Assembly: GCF_007845645.1 (NCBI RefSeq)
Contig: NZ_VCQV01000002.1
Location: 201,555 to 265,554, forward strand
Length of the DNA: 64,000 nt
Reading direction: 5' to 3'
Source of the DNA: Leekyejoonella antrihumi
GTDB taxonomy: Bacteria; Actinomycetota; Actinomycetes; Actinomycetales; Dermatophilaceae
Made by a program: the position numbers and the translations under genes. A model generated the notes under the pieces. That model did not search any database and was not told the origin of the DNA. It saw only the letters and a program-made list of their open reading frames with translations. The first letter of the stretch is position 1. Every line of letters begins with the position of its first letter. Of this stretch, positions 17,050 to 26,791 are shown one piece after another.

Positions 17050-18672
17050 ATGAACGATCGAGACCCGCGGACGGAGGCCGGCGTTGACGGCGAGCCGGCA
17101 CTGGGCGCGGAGGTCATGGCGGAGGTCGCGCAGGACTTCCCGGCCGACGAGCAGTGGCGGCGGCTCAGCCCTCGCATGCTGCTGGTCCACCCCGTGCGCG
17201 AGGTCATCCGGTTCCTGCCGGTGCTGATCGGTCTGCTGATCGCGGGAAGCGCTGGTGGCGGACAGAACTGGTGGAGCCTGATCGGTACCGGCGTTGCGGT
17301 GGCGCTCGGACTGCTGCGCTGGTTCACCACCACCTATCGGTTCAACCAGGCGCAGGTGCAGCTGCGACGAGGTCTGCTCAACAAGACCACGATCTCGGCG
17401 CCGATGGACCGCATCCGCTCGGTCGACGTGACCGCGACGATCCTGCACCGTGCGCTGGGCCTGGCGGAGGTCAAGATCGGCACCGGCGCGGGGGAGTCCG
17501 AGCTCAAGCTCGACGGGCTGTCCGCGCCGCATGCCGCCGCGCTGCGGGAGGACCTGCTGCATCGACGGGGAGCGGGCGCCCCCACAAGCGATCCCGGCCC
17601 CGCCGCGGACGGTGCGGCGGCGCCGGTCGGTGACGGCACGGCAGAGGGCGTGTCGCTGGTGAAGAACCGGGCAAGCCAGGACGAGCTGATCTATGCGCTG
17701 GATCCGGCGTGGATCCGATATGCGCCGTTCAGTCCGGCGGGGCTGATCGCGGCGCTGGCGATCTTTGCGGTCGGCGGGCAGATCATCCGTGACTCGGGTC
17801 TGAACGTGGAGAACAACGCGCAGGTGCAGAGCACGTGGAGCTCGTTGGAGGGCTTGGGTGTCGCGCTCGCGGTGATCGTCGGGATCGTGGTTCTGCTGCT
17901 GGTCATGGTGATCTTGTCGGTCGGCGGATATGTGTTGTCGTTCTGGGGTTTTCGGCTGGCACACAACGAGGCCGGTGGGTCGTTCCACACCAGCCGTGGG
18001 TTGCTCACGACCCGCGCGACCTCCCTCGAGAAGCGGCGGTTGCGGGGAGTCGAGCTGCACGAGGCGGTGCCGCTGCGCTGGGCGCGGGGCGCGACGCTGC
18101 GGGCGATCACGACCGGCGTCAAGGACGAGGGCCGCGGGATGAGCTCGACCCTTGCACCGTCGTCGCCGCGGGATGTCGTATGCCGCACGGCCGACCTGGT
18201 GCTCGGCACCCCGGGTGCGCTCGCGACGCCGCTGCAGTCGCACGGTGCGGCGGCGACACAGCGGCGGTATACGCGTGCACTGGGGACGTGCGCGGTGCCG
18301 GCGGTTGCGCTGATCGCGCTGGCGTTCATGGTCGGCCGGGCCTGGATCGGCGCGCTTGCGGTGCTGCCGCTGCTGCTCGGCATCGCGCTCGGCCGTTCGC
18401 GCGCGAACGCGCTGGGTCACGCGATCACCGCCCGCTTCCTGGTGGCCCGTTCCGGCGCGATAACCCGGCGCACGAGCGTGGTGGAGCGTGACGGGGCGGT
18501 GGCGGTCGGCATCCGGGCCTCGTTCTTCCAGCGACGTGCGGGGGTCGCCACGGTGCAATTGGCGACCGCCGCGGGCCGCCAGCGGTATGACGTGCTGGAC
18601 GTGCCGTCGCACGCTGCGGTCGACCTCGCCGAGCAGATCCTGCCCGGCTACGTCGCCCAGTTCCGCGAGTAG
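17050..18672 (+). CDS. Three-PH-domain membrane protein (YdbT-like)
   Basis: A 540-residue partner of the preceding gene. It contains repeated units of paired membrane helices plus a bPH2 domain, starting near residues 40, 225 and 410. The PH signature recurs as NKTTISAPMDRIRSVDV, TTRATSLEKRRLRGVEL and TRRTSVVERDGAVAVG. ATG 17050 lies 14 bases after the ydbS-like stop; an overlapping GTG at 17017 is possible. Both lack a clear ribosome site, which suggests translational coupling. Confidence 0.85.
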   Translation: MNDRDPRTEAGVDGEPALGAEVMAEVAQDFPADEQWRRLSPRMLLVHPVREVIRFLPVLIGLLIAGSAGGGQNWWSLIGTGVAVALGLLRWFTTTYRFNQAQVQLRRGLLNKTTISAPMDRIRSVDVTATILHRALGLAEVKIGTGAGESELKLDGLSAPHAAALREDLLHRRGAGAPTSDPGPAADGAAAPVGDGTAEGVSLVKNRASQDELIYALDPAWIRYAPFSPAGLIAALAIFAVGGQIIRDSGLNVENNAQVQSTWSSLEGLGVALAVIVGIVVLLLVMVILSVGGYVLSFWGFRLAHNEAGGSFHTSRGLLTTRATSLEKRRLRGVELHEAVPLRWARGATLRAITTGVKDEGRGMSSTLAPSSPRDVVCRTADLVLGTPGALATPLQSHGAAATQRRYTRALGTCAVPAVALIALAFMVGRAWIGALAVLPLLLGIALGRSRANALGHAITARFLVARSGAITRRTSVVERDGAVAVGIRASFFQRRAGVATVQLATAAGRQRYDVLDVPSHAAVDLAEQILPGYVAQFRE

Positions 18673-18795
18673 TCACTCGCAACCCCCGAGAAGTCACTCC
18701 CAACCGCCGAGAGGTCACTCGCAACCCTCGAGAGGTCACTTCCGCACGGCAACGCTGCGATTAGTGACTACTCGGGTGCGATTCGTGACTTCTCG
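18672..18795. repeat. 21-bp-periodic repeat array in opposed orientation (family D, array 1)
   Basis: Three 21-base units of the form GTCACTCGCAACCCCCGAGAA start at 18672, 18693 and 18714, with a partial fourth at 18735. The complementary form GTGACTnCTCGG starts at 18764 and 18785, again 21 apart. The array fills the whole intergenic space between two converging genes. Confidence 0.8.
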
Positions 18796-18801
18796 GTGGG
18801 G

Positions 18802-20454
18802 CTAGACCCAGCTGGGGAACCACATACGCCACTGCCACTGGCTGTAGGGGATGACCTGCGCGGTCCAGATCGGCCAGAAGAACACGAAGAGCGCGACGGT
18901 GAGGATGGTGAACGCCCCGACTAGAGCGGCGCCGATCTGCCGCCGACGCGGCGTGGCGTGCGCCGGTCCCAGGGTCAGGCCGAGCACGAAGACACAGGCG
19001 AGCACGACATACGGGGCGAATGCGACCGTGTAGAAGGTGAAGATGGTGCGTTCCTGGTAGGCGAACCACGGCAGCCAGCCGGCGGCAATCCCGCCGAGGA
19101 TGGCGCCCGCCCGCCAGTCGCGCCGCAGCACCCAGTGGAAGAGTAGGAAGACGAGTGCGATGGTGCCCAGCCACCAGATCGACGGGGTGCCGAGCGAGGT
19201 GATCGCCTTGCTGCACTGGGCGACGGTGCACCCCTCGTGGCCCTTCGTCGGACTCTCGTAGAAGAACGACGTCGGGCGGGTCTGCAGCATCCACCCCCAC
19301 GGGTTCGACATGTAGGGATGGGTCGACGTGATGTTGGCCGCCGACTGGTACATCTGGATCTGGTACTCCCACAGGGAGCGCATCGAGTCGGGCAGCCAGC
19401 CGAACCACGAGCTGTCCGGTGACAGCCCGGAGCTCAGCACGGCCGGGTGCGACTTCGCCCAGGTGCGGTCGTAGGCCCCAGAGCTGGCGAACCAGCCCCA
19501 CCAGGTCACGATGTAGACGCCGATCGACAAGCAGACGATGGTCGCCAGGGCCTGCAGCGAGTCCTTGAGGAACGTCGCCGCGATCCAGTGTCGGGCGCCC
19601 ACCGCGCGCCGCGCGCCCAGATCCCACCACACGGTCATCAGGCCGAACACCACGATGAAGTAGCCGCCGGACCACTTCGTGCCCAGATCGGCGCCGAGAC
19701 AAAGGGCCGCCACGATGCGCCAGGGCCGTATGCCGAGCCACGGGCCGGCCAGGTCATGCCGCGCCCAGGTGCCGGCGGACCGCAGCACCGCCACCTTGTC
19801 GGCGAGGATGCGCCGCGATCTGTCGCGGTCGGCAAGCAGCGCCACAAACGCGGCGAGCGCCCAGAACATCACCATTTCGTCGAGGATCCCGGTGCGGGAC
19901 ATGACGAATGCCTCACCCTCGACGCACAGCAGCAGCGCGGCGAGCGTGGCCAGCAGCGCGGACCGGAACAGGTGCCACGCGGCGCGGCCGACCAGGTATA
20001 CAGCGATGGTGCCGCACACGGCGACCGCAAAACGCCAGCCGAACGAGCTGTTGATGCCAAAGAGGTGCTCCCCGAAGCCGATCAGCCACTTGCCGCCCGG
20101 CGGGTGCACCACGAAGTCGGTCTGACTGCCATAGATGTGGAAGTTGCCCATGGTGAACAGCGAGTCGGGATTCTCCACCGCGTTCGGCGGTTTCCTGGCG
20201 TAGCCGTAGAGCATCTGCGACCAGCCCTGCTTGACGTAGTACGTCTCGTCGAAGATGAGCTGGTGGGGGCGCCCGAGGTCCCAGAACCGCAGGACCCCGC
20301 CGATCACGGTGACCAGTGCCGGGCCGAGCCAGGCCCACAGCTTCTCCTGCGCGGAACGCGGCCTACCCAGCAGGCGATGCCGCAGCTCGCTGCGGATGGA
20401 GGTCTCCGCGCCCGGCTGCGCACCGGACGCAGAACGCGTCAGCGTGGCTGTCAC
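18802..20454 (-). CDS. Polyprenyl-phosphate-mannose--protein mannosyltransferase (PMT, GT39)
   Basis: A 550-residue multi-spanning protein that transfers mannose from polyprenyl-phosphate-mannose to Ser/Thr of secreted proteins, outside the membrane. The catalytic Asp-Glu lies in the first loop, HQLIFDETYYVKQGW. Other family segments are GNFHIYGSQTDFVVHPPGG and the C-terminal helical bundle. It is the likely protein O-mannosyltransferase of this organism. ATG 20454 is the only sensible start. It is separate from the GT39-like gene at 36852. Confidence 0.93.
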   Translation of the reverse strand: MTATLTRSASGAQPGAETSIRSELRHRLLGRPRSAQEKLWAWLGPALVTVIGGVLRFWDLGRPHQLIFDETYYVKQGWSQMLYGYARKPPNAVENPDSLFTMGNFHIYGSQTDFVVHPPGGKWLIGFGEHLFGINSSFGWRFAVAVCGTIAVYLVGRAAWHLFRSALLATLAALLLCVEGEAFVMSRTGILDEMVMFWALAAFVALLADRDRSRRILADKVAVLRSAGTWARHDLAGPWLGIRPWRIVAALCLGADLGTKWSGGYFIVVFGLMTVWWDLGARRAVGARHWIAATFLKDSLQALATIVCLSIGVYIVTWWGWFASSGAYDRTWAKSHPAVLSSGLSPDSSWFGWLPDSMRSLWEYQIQMYQSAANITSTHPYMSNPWGWMLQTRPTSFFYESPTKGHEGCTVAQCSKAITSLGTPSIWWLGTIALVFLLFHWVLRRDWRAGAILGGIAAGWLPWFAYQERTIFTFYTVAFAPYVVLACVFVLGLTLGPAHATPRRRQIGAALVGAFTILTVALFVFFWPIWTAQVIPYSQWQWRMWFPSWV

Positions 20455-20582
20455 GCGGGTCCCCCTCTGGCGTCTGCTGGTCGTGGCCGGGGCTCAGGTT
20501 ATCCGAGCAACCCGTGGCGGCGGCGTGCAGCGCCCCGGATGTCAGATGGCGGGCGATCGCCGCCGCATGCGACAGTGTCGAC

Positions 20583-21455
20583 ATGACCGACCCCCGCCTG
20601 GAAGAGCCGACCGCGAGCGAGGGTGTGCTCGTCCTGGCGGCGACCCCGATCGGTGACCCCTTGGACGCCGCGCCGCGGCTGGCGCAGGAGCTGGCCGGCG
20701 CCGATGTGGTGGCGGCCGAGGACACGAGGCGCACCAAACGGCTCTGCGACGCGCTCGGCGTGACCGTGGGCGGGACGATGCTCAGCTATCACGAGCACAA
20801 CGAGGCCAGGCGCACCCCGGAGCTGGCGGACCGCATTGCCGCGGGGGAGCGGGTCCTGCTGGTGACTGACGCCGGTATGCCGTCCGTGTCGGACCCGGGA
20901 TACCGCCTGGTGGTCGCTTGCACCGAGCGCGACCTGCGGGTCACCTGCGTGCCGGGGCCGTCCGCGGTGCTCATGGCGCTCGCGGTGTCCGGGCTGCCGG
21001 TGGACCGGTTCTGCTTCGAGGGCTTTCTGCCGCGCAAGCCGGGTGAACGCGGTCGGGCGCTGGGCGCTCTGGCGACCGAGCGGCGCACGATGGTCTTCTT
21101 CGAGGCGCCGCATCGCCTGGCGAGCACCTTGGCGGCGATGGCCACCGCATTCGGGCCGGATCGCCGAGCCGCCGTATGCCGAGAGCTCACCAAGACCTAC
21201 GAGGAGGTGCGCCGGGGCGGGCTCGGCGAGCTGGCCCAGTGGGCTGCCCAGGGTGCGCGCGGCGAGATCACCGTGGTGGTCTCGGGTGCGAGTGCCGCGG
21301 GCGGCTCCGTGGCGGAGCTGGTGCCGCAGGTCCTTGAGCGGGTGGCCGACGGCGAGCGGATGAAGCAGGTCTGCGCGGAGATCGCGGAGGCGACCGGATG
21401 CGCGAAGAAGACGCTGTACGACGCGGCGCTGGCGGCACGGCATACGGCGGGCTGA
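20583..21455 (+). CDS. rsmI: 16S rRNA (cytidine(1402)-2'-O)-methyltransferase
   Basis: A 290-residue SAM-dependent rRNA methyltransferase of the tetrapyrrole-methylase fold. Motifs are LVLAATPIGDPLDAAPR, VVAAEDTRRTKRL, LSYHEHNE, TDAGMPSVSDPGYRLV and VPGPSAVLMALAVSGLP, all diagnostic of RsmI. The C-terminal winged segment (GCAKKTLYDAALA) is present. ATG 20583 gives the normal length. Confidence 0.96.
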   Translation: MTDPRLEEPTASEGVLVLAATPIGDPLDAAPRLAQELAGADVVAAEDTRRTKRLCDALGVTVGGTMLSYHEHNEARRTPELADRIAAGERVLLVTDAGMPSVSDPGYRLVVACTERDLRVTCVPGPSAVLMALAVSGLPVDRFCFEGFLPRKPGERGRALGALATERRTMVFFEAPHRLASTLAAMATAFGPDRRAAVCRELTKTYEEVRRGGLGELAQWAAQGARGEITVVVSGASAAGGSVAELVPQVLERVADGERMKQVCAEIAEATGCAKKTLYDAALAARHTAG

Positions 21456-21464
21456 CGTCGGCGG

Positions 21465-21815
21465 TTAGGTCTGGTCGCAGAGCGGGTCGGTGGGCAGTCG
21501 CAGCTTGGTCTTGCCGGTGTCGCCGGGAGACTGCGGGTTGTAACAGACCCAGACCACTTTGCCGTCGGAGTGGAACCGGACGGCGCCGACCTCACCGGTG
21601 GTCTGGTGCTTGGTGCCGTTGACCGTGTAGTCGACGGTTAGCTTCAGCCGGTTGCCGGATGGCTGCGTCTTGACCACGGTGCCACCGGTCATTCCGGGGC
21701 TCTGGATGCCGGCGGGGTGCTCGACGTGCCACCAGTAGCCAACGACGACGGCGATCACGACGAGCGTCACGGCCGCCTTGATCCAGTCGCGCTGCTTACG
21801 GGAGATTCTCGACAT
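21465..21815 (-). CDS. Small membrane-anchored hypothetical protein
   Basis: A 116-residue protein with a single N-terminal membrane helix (AAVTLVVIAVVVGYWW) after a basic cytoplasmic stub, and an extracytoplasmic beta-rich domain. The domain contains VDYTVNGTKHQTTGEV and VWVCYNPQSPGDT, somewhat like DUF3592 extracytoplasmic domains. Two cysteines could form a disulfide. It overlaps the end of the DUF4126 gene by 20 bases, so the two are cotranscribed. Function unknown. Confidence 0.7.
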   Translation of the reverse strand: MSRISRKQRDWIKAAVTLVVIAVVVGYWWHVEHPAGIQSPGMTGGTVVKTQPSGNRLKLTVDYTVNGTKHQTTGEVGAVRFHSDGKVVWVCYNPQSPGDTGKTKLRLPTDPLCDQT

Positions 21816-22395
21816 ACCTCTGGTTCCTGGCGTAGGTCCTCACTCGACGAATGATGGTCCATGACGCGCACGCGAGCGCAATCAGGGCGAGGATCACCAG
21901 GACGGGCAGGAACACCGCGATCAGGCTCAGCCCCATGGATGCGGTGTCCTCCACCGTCGACAGGATGGGGGCGGCGACGCCGAAGGAGGCGATGTTGGCG
22001 ACCGGCCGCGCGGCCGACTTGGCCCCATGCACGAGCCCGGCGATGACGAGGCCGCCGACGGCGCCGATCCAGACGTGCTGCTGCATGAACGAGCTGTGGT
22101 CCAAGGTGCCCGCGGACTGGGTCGCTGCCCCGATCAGGCCGCCCGTCGCCGGCCGGATGGCCGTGCCGACCAGGTCGTTGACGCTGTCGACGGCCGGGAT
22201 CTTATCCAGTACGAGCTCGCTGACCAGCAGTAGGACGCCGATGCCGATCGCCCACGGCGACTCGATCCAGTGGTATGCCGGGGGCAGGTTGATCACGTCG
22301 GTGAACCGAGCGAGCAGCGCCACCAGCAGGAACGGGATGTAGGCGTTGAGCCCGGCTGCGGCGGACAGGCCGGCGCCGGTGAGTGCAGCGAACAT
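21796..22395 (-). CDS. DUF4126 domain-containing membrane protein
   Basis: A 199-residue membrane protein of the DUF4126 family. The start TGAGLSAAAGLNAYIPFL is the family signature, followed by five to six helices and a conserved Gly/Ala-rich core. ATG 22395 has a GGAGGA site. No biochemical role is established for this family. It precedes and overlaps the small membrane protein at 21465. Confidence 0.85.
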   Translation of the reverse strand: MFAALTGAGLSAAAGLNAYIPFLLVALLARFTDVINLPPAYHWIESPWAIGIGVLLLVSELVLDKIPAVDSVNDLVGTAIRPATGGLIGAATQSAGTLDHSSFMQQHVWIGAVGGLVIAGLVHGAKSAARPVANIASFGVAAPILSTVEDTASMGLSLIAVFLPVLVILALIALACASWTIIRRVRTYARNQRYVENLP

Positions 22396-22497
22396 GGTGT
22401 CCTCCATGCAGGTCGGGTGAGGTGCATCGTTGCAGACCCAACCCCCGAGAGGTGAGGTGCGAACCCCCGAGACGTGAGCTATCGACACCGGCACCGG

Positions 22498-22617
22498 TCA
22501 GGGGCTGTCCGTCCTCCGAAAGGTCGCCGGGATCACCGACAGCAGCCGAGTGAAGTGGCGGTGCAGATGGGACTGGTCGTGGAACCCACCGAGCGTGGCG
22601 GCCTGCGCGATCGGCTC
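22498..22617 (-). pseudogene. AraC-family regulator, C-terminal remnant
   Basis: Forty codons read EPIAQAATLGGFHDQSHLHR followed by HFTRLLSVIPATFRR and a stop at 22498. This is the second helix-turn-helix of AraC/XylS regulators (A..GF.DQSHL.R.F....G..P..FR). No upstream part of such a gene is present. The sequence is interrupted on the N-terminal side by the repeat array that begins at about 22639. A deletion or replacement by repeats is likely. Confidence 0.8.
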
Positions 22618-22638
22618 GCACCTGCATACCCGAGTCGC

Positions 22639-22775
22639 GAGAGGTCACAGATAACCCGCGAGAGGTCACATATAGCACTCGAATAGTCAGTGCGTGACCA
22701 CTCGGGTGCTATTTGTGCCCGCTCGGGTGCTATTCGTGACTTCTCGGGTGTGATTCGTGACGTCTCGGGGGTGCG
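22639..22775. repeat. 21-bp-periodic repeat array in opposed orientation (family D, array 2)
   Basis: GAGAGGTCACA units at about 22640 and 22661 face inverted units of the form GTGACnnCTCGGGTGnnATTC. The inverted units start at 22694, 22715, 22736 and 22757, exactly 21 bases apart. The sequence matches the array at 18672-18795. Confidence 0.8.
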
Positions 22776-22825
22776 AGGGATATCCGGTCGATCCGGCGAT
22801 CGGCTCGCACCTAGGATTGCTGGTC

Positions 22826-24727
22826 ATGAAGGTTCTGTCCGCTGTCGCCTGGCCATACACCAACGGTCCGCGCCATATCGGCCACGTCGCCGGTTTTGGT
22901 GTGCCGTCCGACGTCTTCAGTCGTTACATGCGGATGGCGGGCCACGACGTGCTGATGGTCAGCGGCACCGACGAGCACGGCACCCCGATCCTGGTCCTTG
23001 CCGAGCAGGAGGGCCTGAGCGTCCAGGAGGTCGTCGACAAGTACAACGCCGTCATCGCGCAGGACCTGACCGATCTCGGCCTGTCCTACGACCTGTTCAC
23101 CCGCACCACGACCCGCAATCACTACACGGTCGTGCAGGAGATGTTCCGCACGATCCACGCGAACGGCTACCTGGTCGAGCGGACCGCCCTCGCGGCAATC
23201 AGCCCGTCGACCGGTCGCACTCTGCCGGACCGCTACCTGGAGGGCACCTGCCCGATCTGCGGGTTTGGCGAGGCGCGCGGTGACCAGTGCGACAACTGCG
23301 GAAACCAGCTGGACCCGAGCGACCTGATCGATCCGCGCAGCAAGATCAACGGGGAGATCCCGAAGTTCGTCGAGAGCACGCATTTCTTCCTCGACCTGCC
23401 GGCGCTCGCGGGCGAGCTGCAGCGCTGGCTGGATGAGGTCGACGGCACCGGACTGTGGCGCCCGCACGTCATCAACTTCGCCAAGAACCTCGCCAAGGAC
23501 ATGCACCCGCGAGCGATGACTCGCGACATCGACTGGGGCATCCCGATCCCGGTGGACGGCTGGGAGTCCAAGCGCTTCTACGTCTGGTTCGACGCGGTCA
23601 TCGGCTACCTGTCGGCGGCGATCGAGTGGGCGCGCCGCACCGGCGACCCGGAGCGGTGGCGCGACTGGTGGAATACGCCCCAGGAAGTTCTCCGCTCCGC
23701 AGGCTCCGCTCCGATACTTCCCGGGGACCCCGAGGAGACGCCCGAGGTAGCCAGGTCGTACTACTTCCAGGGCAAGGACAACATCACCTTCCACGCCCAG
23801 ATCTGGCCTGCCGAGCTGCTCGCCTACGCCGGCCGCGGCGACAAGGGCGGTCAGCCCGGCCCGTATGGCGTGCTGAACCTGCCGACCGAGGTCGTCGCCT
23901 CGGAGTTCATGACCATGGAGGGCAAGCAGTTCTCGACCTCCCGCGGCCACGTGATCTACGTGCAGGACATGGTTGCCCGCTACGGCCCGGACGCCGTGCG
24001 CTACTTCATCAGCGCCGCCGGTCCCGAGAACCAGGACAGCGACTTCACCTGGGCCGAGTTCGTGCAGCGCAACAACTCCGAACTCGTCGCGGGCTGGGGC
24101 AACCTGGTCAACCGCACGGCGTCGATGATCGCCGGCCGGTTCGGTCAGATCCCGCAGCCGGCGCAGCTCGAGCCGATCGACGAGGCGCTGCTGGCCCAGG
24201 TGCACGGCGCCTTCGCGACCGTAGGCGCGCTGATCGAGCGGCACCGGCAGAAGGCGGCGCTCGCCGAGGTGATGCGGGTGGTGCGCGAGGCCAACAAGTA
24301 CGTCTCGGACACCGAACCGTTCAAGATGAAGGCGGACGACCAGCGCCAGCGGCTGGCGACGGTGCTGCATACGCTGGTCCAGGCCGTCAGTGACCTCAAC
24401 CGGATGATGGCGCCGTTCCTGCCGCACAGCGCCAACAAGATCGCGGCGGCCCTCGGCGCCGAGGGGCAGTTCATGCCGATGCCAAGGCTGGAGCGGGTGC
24501 GCGACCTCGACGACGACTCGCGGTCCTACCCGATCATCACGGGGGAGTATTCCAAGACGCCCGCCTGGGGGCCCGTGGATGTGATCATCGGCACACCGAT
24601 CGCCAAGCCGACACCGGTCTTCACCAAGCTCGACCCGTCGGTGGTCGACGAGGAGCGTGCACGGCTAAACCCCACGAAGTCCTCGCTTCGCGGGGACTCC
24701 GAGCAGGACAGCACGGTGGATCGGTGA
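22826..24727 (+). CDS. metG: Methionine--tRNA ligase with a REP-derived insertion
   Basis: MetG charges tRNA-Met. The 633-residue protein has the class I signature in [15 protein letters not shown], a CPICGF...CDNCG zinc knuckle, [10 protein letters not shown], and the KMSKS counterpart as GKQFSTSRG. Between WWN (residue ~282) and [11 protein letters not shown] (~309) other actinobacterial MetG proteins have only a few residues. This one has about 20 extra, encoded by a family A palindrome (23678-23726). The C-terminal tail after ERARL is also REP-derived (24670-24695). ATG 22826 lies at the metG family start. Its stop overlaps tatD. Confidence 0.95.
   Translation: MKVLSAVAWPYTNGPRHIGHVAGFGVPSDVFSRYMRMAGHDVLMVSGTDEHGTPILVLAEQEGLSVQEVVDKYNAVIAQDLTDLGLSYDLFTRTTTRNHYTVVQEMFRTIHANGYLVERTALAAISPSTGRTLPDRYLEGTCPICGFGEARGDQCDNCGNQLDPSDLIDPRSKINGEIPKFVESTHFFLDLPALAGELQRWLDEVDGTGLWRPHVINFAKNLAKDMHPRAMTRDIDWGIPIPVDGWESKRFYVWFDAVIGYLSAAIEWARRTGDPERWRDWWNTPQEVLRSAGSAPILPGDPEETPEVARSYYFQGKDNITFHAQIWPAELLAYAGRGDKGGQPGPYGVLNLPTEVVASEFMTMEGKQFSTSRGHVIYVQDMVARYGPDAVRYFISAAGPENQDSDFTWAEFVQRNNSELVAGWGNLVNRTASMIAGRFGQIPQPAQLEPIDEALLAQVHGAFATVGALIERHRQKAALAEVMRVVREANKYVSDTEPFKMKADDQRQRLATVLHTLVQAVSDLNRMMAPFLPHSANKIAAALGAEGQFMPMPRLERVRDLDDDSRSYPIITGEYSKTPAWGPVDVIIGTPIAKPTPVFTKLDPSVVDEERARLNPTKSSLRGDSEQDSTVDR
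23678..23726. repeat. REP-like palindrome, family A copy 3 (inside metG)
   Basis: CCCCAGGAAGTT at 23678-23689 faces TACTTCCCGGGG at 23715-23726, with 10 of 12 positions pairing. The loop contains direct GCTCCG repeats. The element lies in frame within metG and encodes residues ~285-301. Confidence 0.8.
24670..24695. repeat. REP-like palindrome, family A copy 4 (metG 3' end)
   Basis: CCCCACGAAGT faces GCTTCGCGGGG across a short loop. The element lies in the last codons of metG and encodes its terminal tail. Confidence 0.75.
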
Positions 24728-25581
24728 GCACGGAGCGTGACAGCGGCGGGCATCGCAGCCCGCCGCCGGCGCCAGACCGGCTGCCGATCCCGGTGGTCGA
24801 CAACCACACCCATCTGGACATCGCCCGCGACGGCGCCAACCCGGTCGATCCTGCGCTGGCCATCGAGGCGGCGGTCGCGGTAGGCGTCGATCGGATGGTG
24901 CAGGTCGGCTGCGACCTGGCCGGCGCCGAGTGGACGGTGCAGGCGATCGACCGGCACCCGCAGCTGCTCGGCGGCATCGCCATCCACCCCAACGAGGCAC
25001 CCGGTCACGACGAGCGCGGGGACGTCCCTGAGGCGCGGGCGCGCATCGAGGAGCTGGCCGCGCACGACCGCGTCCGGGTGATCGGTGAAACCGGACTCGA
25101 CTACTTCCGCACAGGCCCGGAAGGCGTTGCCGCGCAGCAGGACTCATTCCGCTGGCACATCGACCTGGCGAAGCGCACCGGCAAGGCGCTGCAGATCCAC
25201 GACCGTGACGCCCACGACGACGTGCTGCGCATCCTGCGGGAGGAGGGCGCACCGGCGAAGACGGTCCTGCACTGCTTCTCCGGTGACCTGCAGATGGCGC
25301 GCGAATGTGTTGCGCGCGGCTACTACCTGTCGTTCTCGGGCACCGTGACCTTCAAGAACGCGCGCGGTCTGCGGGATGCGCTGGCGGTGACGCCGCTGGA
25401 GCACCTGCTGGTGGAGACCGACGCGCCCTACCTCACGCCGGCACCGCACCGCGGCGCCCCCAACGCGCCCTACCTGGTGCCGGTCACGGTGCGGGCAATG
25501 GCAGGGGTCCTGGGGGTCGCCGTGCCGCAGCTGTGCACCGCCCTTTCGGACAACAGTGAGCGGGTCTACGGACCCTGGTGA
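24724..25581 (+). CDS. tatD: TatD-family metal-dependent deoxyribonuclease
   Basis: A 285-residue TIM-barrel hydrolase with the metal-binding HTHLD near residue 27, the [10 protein letters not shown] motif, and the [16 protein letters not shown] and ETDAPYLTP motifs. TatD proteins act as 3'-5' exonucleases and in DNA fragmentation or repair. GTG 24724 overlaps the metG stop (GTGA). The N-terminus carries an extra ~20 residues rich in Ser and Pro. The metG-tatD-rpf-rsmA-ispE order is typical of actinobacteria. Confidence 0.93.
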   Translation: MSTERDSGGHRSPPPAPDRLPIPVVDNHTHLDIARDGANPVDPALAIEAAVAVGVDRMVQVGCDLAGAEWTVQAIDRHPQLLGGIAIHPNEAPGHDERGDVPEARARIEELAAHDRVRVIGETGLDYFRTGPEGVAAQQDSFRWHIDLAKRTGKALQIHDRDAHDDVLRILREEGAPAKTVLHCFSGDLQMARECVARGYYLSFSGTVTFKNARGLRDALAVTPLEHLLVETDAPYLTPAPHRGAPNAPYLVPVTVRAMAGVLGVAVPQLCTALSDNSERVYGPW

Positions 25582-25599
25582 CCTCGGTCACAGCGGTCC

Positions 25600-26662
<1,063 letters not shown>

Positions 26663-26674
26663 TCCAGCAACCCG

Positions 26675-26755
26675 CCCGCCGAGAGGTAAGCAAACCCACC
26701 GAGCGGCATACAAAATAGGTGGGCCGCTCGGTGTGGAGGTATGCCTCTCGGCGGG
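26675..26755. repeat. Double nested palindrome behind rpf
   Basis: Outer arms CCCGCCGAGAGG (26675-26686) and CCTCTCGGCGGG (26744-26755) are exact complements. Inner arms CACCGAGCGGC (26697-26707) and GCCGCTCGGTG (26723-26733) are exact too. It may act as the rpf terminator. Its layout resembles the opposed arrays at 18672 and 22639. Confidence 0.8.
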
Positions 26756-26791
26756 TTGGGGCAGAGCGGGCGCGGCTATAGGGTGCACGTC

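Larger units (their letters stand above)
22396..22825. other. 430-bp gene-free interval with repeats and a gene remnant
   Basis: The interval holds a short CCCCCGAGA repeat pair (22442, 22464), a 40-codon AraC remnant (22498-22617) and a 21-bp-periodic array (22639-22775). No intact gene is visible. The metG promoter must lie in or after the array. Confidence 0.75.

Noticed and set aside
18672..18795. CRISPR array
   Set aside because: Units are contiguous 21-mers without unique spacers, orientation flips midway, and no cas genes are present.
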